From Firmicutes bacterium ADurb.Bin248 (GTDB taxonomy: Bacteria > Bacillota > Clostridia > Christensenellales > CAG-138): a DNA stretch of 48,000 nucleotides. A model generated the notes under the pieces. It did not search any database, was not told the origin of the DNA, and worked only from the letters and a program-made list of their open reading frames with translations. How positions within the stretch are numbered: position 1 is the stretch's first letter; every line of letters starts with the position of its first letter. Made by a program: the position numbers and the translations under genes. Positions 1-5,938 of this stretch are shown here, in pieces. Location of the stretch: NCBI GenBank assembly GCA_002069725.1, contig MWBW01000019.1, forward strand, positions 1-48,000, written 5' to 3'.

Positions 1-108
1 GCGGCGTTATTTCAATCCACGCCCTCCGCGAGGAGGGCGACAATACTTCGAGCGGCCTATTTACGGGATAAAATGATTTCAATCCACGCCCTCCGCGAGG
101 AGGGCGAC
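1..108 (-). CRISPR. Type I-C CRISPR array, leader-proximal end (partial)
   Basis: Two identical 33-nt repeats lie at 9-41 and 76-108, separated by one 34-nt spacer (42-75); 1-8 is the end of a second spacer and the array continues beyond the left edge. Read on the minus strand the repeat starts GTCGCCCTCC, forms an 8-bp stem (CGCCCTCC/GGAGGGCG) with a 4-nt loop, and ends in the 11-nt handle TGGATTGAAAT, the form typical of type I-C. The cas genes end just upstream in the same direction, so 42-75 should be the most recently acquired spacer. Repeat identity and orientation are seen; the origin of the spacers cannot be judged. Confidence 0.95.
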
Positions 109-261
109 CGCTAAAGTTTGTGGATGGTTGCCCGCGCGCATCCATATATAGATTTTACATGATATAAAAGAGCCGTTTCAACCCCAAAGTATAGGATAAT
201 ATGTAGTTTTCAAGGTGCGAGGAGGTCGGGAATTCTCTGCGCGCCCGGATATCGCACCCGC
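109..261 (-). promoter_or_regulatory. CRISPR leader with array promoter
   Basis: This gap between cas2 and the first repeat is much richer in A+T than the flanking genes and is where a type I-C leader belongs. A possible promoter on the minus strand is TTGAAA (176-181) and TAAAAT (152-157) with an 18-bp spacer, which would start transcription about 35 bp before the first repeat. Assignment as leader rests on position; the promoter is a motif match only. Confidence 0.7.
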
Positions 262-552
262 TCACACGATCAGCGTGCCCTCGGGGTCGTAGCCCCTTTT
301 CGCGCCGCAATGGATGATCTTGTTTCGATGGTTGTTCCCGAGGTTGTAGAAGCGGAGGCTGTCTTTCTCCTGATCGATGAGCGCGAGCAGCGCCGCCTGC
401 AGGCGCACGGCCTGCGCCGCGTCAAGCGAGCACTCGAACACCGAGTTCTGGACGCGCTGGCCGTAGTCCACGCACTTTTTCGCGACCAGCCGCAGCCTGC
501 GCCTGCCCTCGGGGGTCTCCGTATTGACGTCGTAGGTGATGAGCAACAGCAT
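262..552 (-). CDS. cas2: CRISPR-associated endonuclease Cas2
   Basis: Cas2 dimers bridge two Cas1 dimers to form the spacer integrase. The 96-residue product begins MLLLITYDVNTE, the usual first beta strand with the conserved Asp of the ferredoxin-like fold, and has the common length for the family. The ATG at 552 is preceded by GAGGGA and lies 7 bp after the cas1 stop; an upstream in-frame start would add 37 arginine-rich residues encoded by the cas1 end and is unlikely. It is the last cas gene before the leader, as usual for I-C loci. Confidence 0.95.
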   Translation of the reverse strand: MLLLITYDVNTETPEGRRRLRLVAKKCVDYGQRVQNSVFECSLDAAQAVRLQAALLALIDQEKDSLRFYNLGNNHRNKIIHCGAKRGYDPEGTLIV

Positions 553-559
553 AATTCCC

Positions 560-1591
560 TCACTTCCAGAAAAACGGCGGATACGCGTCGAGATCGCCGC
601 GAAGGTATCGCGCGAGCAGCAGCGCCTGCGCGAACGGCGCGAGGCCCCAGGGCAGCTTTTCACCGAGGTAAGGATGCGTGATGATCTCCTGTTTCTTGTT
701 CTGCCATTCGTTGAGCACGAGCTTGCGCGCGGCGTCCTTGAGCAGCACCGCGCCGTTCTCCTTGCAGTCGAAATCGCTCGCCTTGAGCGCGCGCGTGTTC
801 ACGAGCGTCAGCGCGAGCCTGTCCGCGAGTATGCCGCGGAATTCCTCCATCAGGTCGAGCGCGAGCGACACGCGTCCCGGCCTGTCGCAGTGCAGGAAGC
901 CGACATAAGGGTCGAGCCCCGCTTCGCTCAGCGCGGAGGCGCAAAGCCCGGCGAGCAGCGCGTAGAGAAAGGAGAGCAGCGCGTTCATGCGGTCCGTGGG
1001 CGGGCGGCGGTTCCTTCCGTCGAAACGCAAGCGCGCGTCGTCGGCGAGGATGAGCGCGTCGAAGCGCGAGAAGTACGTTTCCGCCGCGGAGCCCTCGAGC
1101 CCGCGCAAAGTCTGCTTGTCCGCGCACTCGGCCACGGCGCGCAGCTTCCCCGCGAGCTCCGCGCAGCTTTCCTTTATGGCGGCGACGTCCACGCGCATGG
1201 GATGGTCCCGCGTCGCTCGCTCGAGTATCCAGCGGCTGTTGTGGATTTTCGCGAGCACGAAGGCGCGCGCGAGAGCGGCGCTTTGCGTCGGATCGTCCGC
1301 GACGCGGTATTGCGTCCGTCTCAACAGCACGTTGCCGTTCTCGTTGCCGCTCACCGCCGCGAGAAATCTGTTTCCCTGGTTGAAAAAGCTCAGCCGGATC
1401 CCCCGTTTCGCGCACGCGCCCATCAGCGCGGGGCTCGCCCCCTTGTAACCGAAATAGGCGATGGATTCGAGCGTGTGCAGCGGCAGGCGCAGCTTTTCTT
1501 CCTCGCCGAGCAGCACCACGACGTTTTCGCCGTCGAGCGCGAGGTAGGTTTCCGGCGTCGTGACATAGAGCGTGTTGAGCAGCTTTTTCAT
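560..1591 (-). CDS. cas1: CRISPR-associated integrase Cas1 (type I-C)
   Basis: Metal-dependent integrase that inserts new spacers, acting with Cas2. The 343-residue protein has the expected catalytic set: Glu166 in GLEGSAAETYF, His234 in GFLHCDRPG, and the acidic cluster Asp246/Glu249 in LALDLMEEF. The start chosen is the ATG at 1591, which has GGAGGAGAAGCC in front and gives MKKLLNTLYV, the usual N terminus; a start six codons upstream is also open. It overlaps the cas4 stop by 4 bp (ATGA), so the two are translationally coupled. Nothing suggests inactivation. Confidence 0.96.
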   Translation of the reverse strand: MKKLLNTLYVTTPETYLALDGENVVVLLGEEEKLRLPLHTLESIAYFGYKGASPALMGACAKRGIRLSFFNQGNRFLAAVSGNENGNVLLRRTQYRVADDPTQSAALARAFVLAKIHNSRWILERATRDHPMRVDVAAIKESCAELAGKLRAVAECADKQTLRGLEGSAAETYFSRFDALILADDARLRFDGRNRRPPTDRMNALLSFLYALLAGLCASALSEAGLDPYVGFLHCDRPGRVSLALDLMEEFRGILADRLALTLVNTRALKASDFDCKENGAVLLKDAARKLVLNEWQNKKQEIITHPYLGEKLPWGLAPFAQALLLARYLRGDLDAYPPFFWK

Positions 1592-2265
1592 GGCTTCTCC
1601 TCCCGGCACGCGTCGATGGCGCCCCGGATGTATTCGACCGCCGAGCGCGCTTTTTCAAGGCCCGGCAAACAGACCTCGCGCATCGCGCACGAGCGGCAGC
1701 CGGGCCGTTTCTTCACCCTGGGCGTGTGGCCGCGCGCGTACAGGCGGTGCATCTCAGCGAGCGCGTCCCGCACGGCGGCGCGCAGCTCCGGCGTCAGTTC
1801 CACCCGCTCGCGCCGCTTTACGGCGGCGTAATACAGATACGCCTCCGGGATGTCGCAGCAGAGCATCTCCTCCAGGCACATCGCCTGCGCGCAGAGCTGC
1901 ATGCTGTCCGCATGAACGGAGGAATTATCCCCGTGCTTGTATTCCACGGGAACGGGGCGCCACCGTCCCTTCCTTCCGGTCACGGGCACGCCGTTTTCAT
2001 CGCAAAGGAACTCCACGACGTCGCATACGCCCCGTATCCCGAGGGTCGCCGAGGCGACCGGCATGGCTCTCACGATCAGCCGGTCGCCCCGTTTTTCGTC
2101 GAACGTCGGGTCGTGAACCCGCTCGTGCAGAAGATCCCCCTCGGCGGTGAGCAGATTGCCTACCCACAGGCATTCGATATGACCCAGCGCCCACTGGCGC
2201 GGACAGAACGCGAAGTGCTGGATTCCGGACAGGGCGAGATATTCGTCCTCCGGATACGCGCTCAT
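1588..2265 (-). CDS. cas4: CRISPR-associated exonuclease Cas4
   Basis: Cas4 trims prespacers and helps choose those with a correct PAM, working with Cas1-Cas2. The 225-residue protein has the four cysteines for the iron-sulfur cluster (Cys21 in FAFCPRQW, then Cys190, Cys193 and Cys199 near the C terminus) and the RecB-type nuclease residues (Asp82 in GVCDVVEF; Glu108-Tyr-Lys110 in VEYKHG). It overlaps cas7 upstream and cas1 downstream by 4 bp each. All key residues are present, so it should be active. Confidence 0.95.
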   Translation of the reverse strand: MSAYPEDEYLALSGIQHFAFCPRQWALGHIECLWVGNLLTAEGDLLHERVHDPTFDEKRGDRLIVRAMPVASATLGIRGVCDVVEFLCDENGVPVTGRKGRWRPVPVEYKHGDNSSVHADSMQLCAQAMCLEEMLCCDIPEAYLYYAAVKRRERVELTPELRAAVRDALAEMHRLYARGHTPRVKKRPGCRSCAMREVCLPGLEKARSAVEYIRGAIDACREEKP

Positions 2266-3155
2266 CCCATGCGCTCGACCGTCACGCCCGCCGGGATGGC
2301 GGCCTCGTCGAGCGCCACCTCGTAATCGGCAAAGCTTCGCGCGGCGTTCTTCGGGTCCTTGCGGCACACCTTGATTGCGTCGAAAAGCTTGTAGGCCGGC
2401 GCGTTGCCCAGTTCCGTGTCGTGCTTGAACACGATCAGCTCCCTTGTGGCCATGTTGCCGCGCGCGGCGGAGCGGTCGAGCTCGAACATGTTGAGGATCG
2501 CTTCCCAGAGGAGCTTGAGATCCTCTTCGGAGAAACCCGTCACGCGGCGCGCGAGGTTCGCGGAAACATAGCCCTCGGCGCGGTAGAGGCCGTAGGGCAC
2601 GATGTGCTTGCGGCCCATTTCGGTCTTTTTCTTCCTGGCGTCCTCCTCGGTGGAGATGGCGACGCGCGTGATGGTGATCTCCTGCGGGATGATGGGCTCG
2701 ACGCTGCGCGCGAAGCCGATCTGAACGGGGCCGCGCACCTGGCCGCAATTGAGGTATGCCTTGACGAAGGTCGTCATCACCGCGCCGAACGTGCGCACGT
2801 CGAAGAAGTTCCTGCACATAAAGTCGCGAAGCTTCAGGTCGAGCGCCTTTTTATCCCTTTTGTCCAGCTTTTCGATCTTCTTCTCATCCGTATCGAGCGC
2901 GAGATACGCCTCGTTGTCGCTCGCGTTGAGGGGGACGCCTTCTTTGATGTAAATGCGATACCCCGGCGCGTCCTCCCGTACGGTTTCGACGTAGTTGCGG
3001 ATCTTTCGCTTGAGGCACACGTCCGTCACGAGGCCGAAGCCCGTTTCGGGATCGACGCGCGGCATGTTGCCCGCGTCCGGGTCGCCGTTGGGGTTGCCGT
3101 TCTCCACCTCGAAGAGGACCACGAAGTCATACCGGTTTTTGATGGGCTCGCTCAT
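2262..3155 (-). CDS. cas7: Type I-C Cascade backbone protein Cas7 (Csd2)
   Basis: Cas7 coats the crRNA spacer in the I-C Cascade and forms most of the complex. The 297-residue protein opens RYDFVVLFEVENGNPNGDPD after a short lead, the hallmark block of the Csd2 family, and has family-typical length. The start at 3155 has AAGGAGGAGAACTGAA before it; a start nine codons upstream lacks such a site. The gene begins one base after the cas8c stop and overlaps cas4 by 4 bp, so it is inside one operon. In all Cas7 complexes studied the thumb flips out every sixth crRNA base, which matters for the regulatory RNA at 5846. Confidence 0.95.
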   Translation of the reverse strand: MSEPIKNRYDFVVLFEVENGNPNGDPDAGNMPRVDPETGFGLVTDVCLKRKIRNYVETVREDAPGYRIYIKEGVPLNASDNEAYLALDTDEKKIEKLDKRDKKALDLKLRDFMCRNFFDVRTFGAVMTTFVKAYLNCGQVRGPVQIGFARSVEPIIPQEITITRVAISTEEDARKKKTEMGRKHIVPYGLYRAEGYVSANLARRVTGFSEEDLKLLWEAILNMFELDRSAARGNMATRELIVFKHDTELGNAPAYKLFDAIKVCRKDPKNAARSFADYEVALDEAAIPAGVTVERMG

Positions 3156-3156
3156 T

Positions 3157-4962
3157 TCAGTTCTCCTCCTTATTGATGTCATTGGTTTCCTGCTTGTCCT
3201 TCTTGCGGAAGCGCGCCTGACGCTGATGGTAATAGCCGAGTATGAAAAGGCCCTGTTCCTCCGGGGTCAGGTGCGCGGGATAGGGGTCGTCGTCCGCCTC
3301 GAGCCGCTCCATGACCTCCGCGATGAGGCGGTCGTTGCGCCAGCCCCACTGATCGTCCTTGCTGATGTGATGCCGCGAGAGCCTCAAAAGCGTTGGGAAC
3401 GCGAGGCGCGGCGTGGCGCAGGCGGAATCGAAATACTTGTCCGTGATGGTCGCGTTGATGCCGGGGTTCGCGTTCTCCTGCGTCTGCTCGAGCAGGGCGA
3501 AGAGCCTGCCGAGCACGTAAGGTTTGTTTGCGCTTGCTTCATTGAGTGCCACCGTAACTACCTCCTTGTAATCTTCGTAGTGAACGCCGTTTCGGATCAG
3601 GTGCGCCTTGACGAACGCGGCCTTGACGCGGTCCACCTTGCGCTCCGCGCGGATGCGCATGAGTATGTTGGAATACAGCGCCTCGGGATACGGCGCGCCG
3701 GATACGATGGCGCGCAGCACGGCGCCCGCGAGCAGCGGCGAGGACGCGTCGTCCTTCGACTGTTCGAACACCGTGGCTTTGAGCAGCCAGTAGAGCGAAA
3801 CATAAGGCATGTCCTTCGGGCCCTTTTCGATATCGAGCCTTTCGTAGTGCGCCGCGACGTTTTTGAGAATGTTGCCGAAGCTGTCCCTGTAAAAGAAGCG
3901 CACGCTCAGCCGCGCGGCGTTGGGCGAGAGGCACAGGATATAGAAGGGCGTCGTGGCGCTGAGGCCTTCGAGATCGATCGGTCCCCCGGCGGCGATCGTT
4001 TTGAGCGCGCGGAACACCTCGCCCTCCGTCCTGACGCGCGGGTCGGTGTTTTCGTCTGCCTCCGCCTCGGCTTTGGCGCGCGGGTTGACGAAGGCGAGGA
4101 ACGCCTCCTGATACGCGGCTTCTCCATCCTTAGCCCAGCACACGACGGTATCCCCGCCCAGCGTCAGCCTGTGCTCCCGGTCCGCGAGCAGATGGTTGAG
4201 CGCCGTCGCGTATGCGAAGGCCGCGTATTCCGAAACCGGCGCGTTGAAGCTTTGCTCCTTGCCGTAGGATTCATACGCGGGCGCGTTGAAGCCCACGAGC
4301 GACGCGCCGACCGACTGCGCGCCCTGCACGCCTTTTATTTTGGGATGGATGCGCGCGATGGGCTGATTCTCCCGCCCCGTGACGAGGCATTGGCCCAGAA
4401 CCTCTCCCTGCGTGGCGTCGCGATGGCGCTCCCACGCGGCGCGGATGTCGGGATCCTCGAAGGCGTAGCCGCCGGAGAGCGTGAGGAATGTGATGTTCGC
4501 GCCTTTGAGCATCTCCTCCAGGTGCGGCTTGATCAGCGGATGCTCCGCCGCGTTGGCGGGTTCCCATTTCTCGAAGAATGCCCTTACGGCTGCGGCGGCT
4601 TCGCCCGGCACGCCGTCGAGCACGCCGAGGTGCAGCGATTTCGTCGCCTCAAAGCATTCGCGCGCGCGCTCGGGCTTGCCTTTCGCATCGATGCCGAGAA
4701 GATACGTGCAATTGTCGCACAGGAAATTGGCGACGACGTTCACGCCGCGCACGACCGGCTCCGGCACGGTAAGCGACTGCGGCCGTTCCACGGTTTTCCT
4801 GCCCGCCTGAACGTTCTGTCTGAGCGGCGCGACGGAAACGACGCTTCCGTCCCCCGCGAGGCCGAGCGCGAAGGAAACATTGGCCGTCGCGTAGTTGCGC
4901 GGCGAGATTTCGCCCAGCGCCGCGAGGGTTTCGTAATACTCGGTCAGCGCCTGCAGTATCAT
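3157..4962 (-). CDS. cas8c: Type I-C Cascade large subunit Cas8c (Csd1)
   Basis: Large subunit of the I-C effector, responsible for PAM reading and Cas3 recruitment. In some I-C systems an internal start also makes the small subunit Cas11c from the 3' part of this gene. The 601-residue protein starts MILQALTEYYETLAALGEIS and matches the Csd1 family in length and position. The start at 4962 overlaps the cas5c stop by 4 bp (ATGA); longer in-frame reading upstream only reads antisense-frame cas5c. Identity rests on gene order, length and the N-terminal block. No obvious truncation or frameshift. Confidence 0.93.
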   Translation of the reverse strand: MILQALTEYYETLAALGEISPRNYATANVSFALGLAGDGSVVSVAPLRQNVQAGRKTVERPQSLTVPEPVVRGVNVVANFLCDNCTYLLGIDAKGKPERARECFEATKSLHLGVLDGVPGEAAAAVRAFFEKWEPANAAEHPLIKPHLEEMLKGANITFLTLSGGYAFEDPDIRAAWERHRDATQGEVLGQCLVTGRENQPIARIHPKIKGVQGAQSVGASLVGFNAPAYESYGKEQSFNAPVSEYAAFAYATALNHLLADREHRLTLGGDTVVCWAKDGEAAYQEAFLAFVNPRAKAEAEADENTDPRVRTEGEVFRALKTIAAGGPIDLEGLSATTPFYILCLSPNAARLSVRFFYRDSFGNILKNVAAHYERLDIEKGPKDMPYVSLYWLLKATVFEQSKDDASSPLLAGAVLRAIVSGAPYPEALYSNILMRIRAERKVDRVKAAFVKAHLIRNGVHYEDYKEVVTVALNEASANKPYVLGRLFALLEQTQENANPGINATITDKYFDSACATPRLAFPTLLRLSRHHISKDDQWGWRNDRLIAEVMERLEADDDPYPAHLTPEEQGLFILGYYHQRQARFRKKDKQETNDINKEEN

Positions 4963-5621
4963 GTTTTCACCCCGCAATCCGTCAAATCGAGCAGGCCGTC
5001 CACGAGCTTCGCGTGGAAAAATACGGGCCGTATGCCCTTGGGATTCGCGTAATCCATGTCGAAGAGCATATGCCCGAGGTCGCGCTCGCCCCGGAGCTCC
5101 TCGCAGGGCTCGGGCAAGCCGCCCTCGTAGAGCCTCACGTGCGCCGGGAATTCCCTGCATCCGAAATACGGCTGCATAAAGGTTCTGCCGCGCCTGAGCC
5201 GCTCCGCCGCCATGGCGTAGAACTTCTCGGGCGTGTCCCCGGGCTTCGCCCGGTCCGTCATCTCGAAGTGCGCCGAAACGATGTAGCGCACGTCCGTGAG
5301 CACGCTCGCCGCGCGCTGCTGGATCTGCTCCTTCGCGTCGATGAACAGCGGCGCGTTGTTCCCTTCGCAGGCCGCCCTGAGGTCGGAGGCGAGTATCTTC
5401 GCCTTGACCTCGTTTCTTCTGATATTTGTGAAGCGGATGGGGTTGCGCACGAATATGCTCTCCACGACCCACCTCAACCCCGGGTGCCAGTACACGGCCT
5501 CGATCAGCCCCCGCGCCGCGCTCGGGGTCATGACCTCATACGATGCTCTCTCGGTTTTCATCTCGGGGCGCGAGAACAGCGCATACGGGCCCCACGCTTC
5601 CAGGCGTATGCCGTAACCCAT
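4959..5621 (-). CDS. cas5c: Type I-C crRNA-processing subunit Cas5c (Cas5d)
   Basis: In type I-C, which lacks Cas6, Cas5c cuts the pre-crRNA at the base of the repeat hairpin and stays on the 11-nt 5' handle. The 220-residue protein opens YGIRLEAWGPYALFSRPE, the family block. The family's catalytic Tyr probably corresponds to Tyr44 (EAVYWHPG). The Lys-His pair known from Bacillus halodurans Cas5d may correspond to Ala117-His118 in SAHFEM, so the lysine seems absent at the place I would align it; this alignment is by eye. The start at 5621 is preceded by AAGGAAGGTGAT. First gene after the internal cas promoter. Confidence 0.94.
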   Translation of the reverse strand: MGYGIRLEAWGPYALFSRPEMKTERASYEVMTPSAARGLIEAVYWHPGLRWVVESIFVRNPIRFTNIRRNEVKAKILASDLRAACEGNNAPLFIDAKEQIQQRAASVLTDVRYIVSAHFEMTDRAKPGDTPEKFYAMAAERLRRGRTFMQPYFGCREFPAHVRLYEGGLPEPCEELRGERDLGHMLFDMDYANPKGIRPVFFHAKLVDGLLDLTDCGVKT

Positions 5622-5703
5622 TGGATCACCTTCCTTTTTCGTTTATTTCCGGTCATTGATTTCCATATGAAACTTCTATTTGTTTAGAACGCTTTCATTT
5701 TTT

Positions 5704-5733
5704 GAGGGACGGCATGGCCAGCGCCGTACCCTC
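5704..5733 (-). promoter_or_regulatory. Hairpin in the 5' leader of the cas5c mRNA
   Basis: GAGGG-T-ACGGC can pair with GCCGT-CCCTC (one bulged T, 9-nt loop), giving a 10-bp stem in the leader between the cas promoter and cas5c. On the minus strand it is followed by A residues, so it is not a terminator in that direction. Role unknown. Confidence 0.5.
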
Positions 5734-5753
5734 ACTCCATCACATCATCTCCC

Positions 5754-5769
5754 TGTTAATTGTTAATTA
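5754..5769 (+). promoter_or_regulatory. Partial protospacer for the crRNA-like RNA, over the cas promoter start region
   Basis: The plus strand reads TGTTAATTGTTAATTA. The spacer-like part of the RNA at 5875 reads TGTTACTTGTTTATTA. They match at 14 of 16 positions; the mismatches are at 6 and 12. The site lies at the expected transcription start of the cas promoter and a full footprint (to about 5787) would cover its -10 box. The three bases on the PAM side (5751-5753) are CCC, not the TTC usual for type I-C. Confidence 0.7.
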
Positions 5770-5770
5770 A

Positions 5771-5798
5771 ATGATATCATCTATCCACTGTTTGTCAA
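5771..5798 (-). promoter_or_regulatory. Promoter of cas5c-cas8c-cas7-cas4-cas1-cas2
   Basis: On the minus strand, TTGACA (5793-5798) and TATCAT (5771-5776) are 16 bp apart, with an A+T-rich surround. Transcription would start near 5764 and run into cas5c after a leader of about 140 nt. It is separate from cas3, which ends with its own hairpin. Confidence 0.75.
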
Positions 5799-5810
5799 CA
5801 CTTTTTTATG

Positions 5811-5839
5811 TTGCACTTATAAAGTCGGGAAGATATAAT
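5811..5839 (+). promoter_or_regulatory. Promoter of the crRNA-like RNA
   Basis: TTGCAC (5811-5816) and TATAAT (5834-5839) are exactly 17 bp apart on the plus strand. A start seven bases after the -10 box falls at 5846, the first base of the repeat-like element. It is back to back with the cas promoter: the two -35 boxes are 12 bp apart. Confidence 0.8.
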
Positions 5840-5845
5840 GCTTGA

Positions 5846-5938
5846 GTCGGATGGAACCATCCGGGGATTGAAATTGTTACTTGTTTATTAGCAAAGTAAA
5901 CAATGCAGAAACGGCGCTTCGTGCGCCGTTTCTGCATT
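5846..5938 (+). ncRNA. Candidate CreR-type crRNA-like regulator of the cas operon
   Basis: The RNA would begin with a degenerate I-C repeat at 5846-5874: GT, a 6-bp stem CGGATG/CATCCG with loop GAAC, then the handle GGGATTGAAAT, which differs from the array handle by one base in eleven. A single spacer-like stretch follows (about 5875-5908), with no second repeat, and the transcript can end at the hairpin 5902-5938. The first 16 spacer bases match the cas promoter start region (5754-5769) at 14 positions. This is the layout of known Cas-regulating RNAs (CreR), in which a mature RNA guides Cascade to repress, but not cleave at, the cas promoter. Sequence features are seen; the regulatory role is inferred. 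A CreTA-type antitoxin is the main alternative, but no toxin gene was found. Confidence 0.75.
5902..5938. terminator. Bidirectional hairpin after cas3 and after the crRNA-like RNA
   Basis: AATGCAGAAACGGCGC pairs perfectly with the second arm ending at 5938 around a 5-nt loop (16-bp stem). It touches the cas3 stop codon on one side and the spacer-like sequence on the other. Neither side has a long T run, so termination efficiency is uncertain. Confidence 0.6.

Noticed and set aside
173..195. A degenerate extra CRISPR repeat in the leader (GTTTCAACCCC)
   Set aside because: Similarity is limited to a few bases and there is no stem.
2995..5052. A 685-codon open frame on the plus strand opposite cas8c
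   Set aside because: Antisense shadow of the cas genes with no family likeness and no start signals.
5622..5900. A toxin gene paired with the crRNA-like RNA (CreTA type)
   Set aside because: No reading frame or toxin-like small RNA with tandem rare codons was seen; autoregulation of cas fits better.
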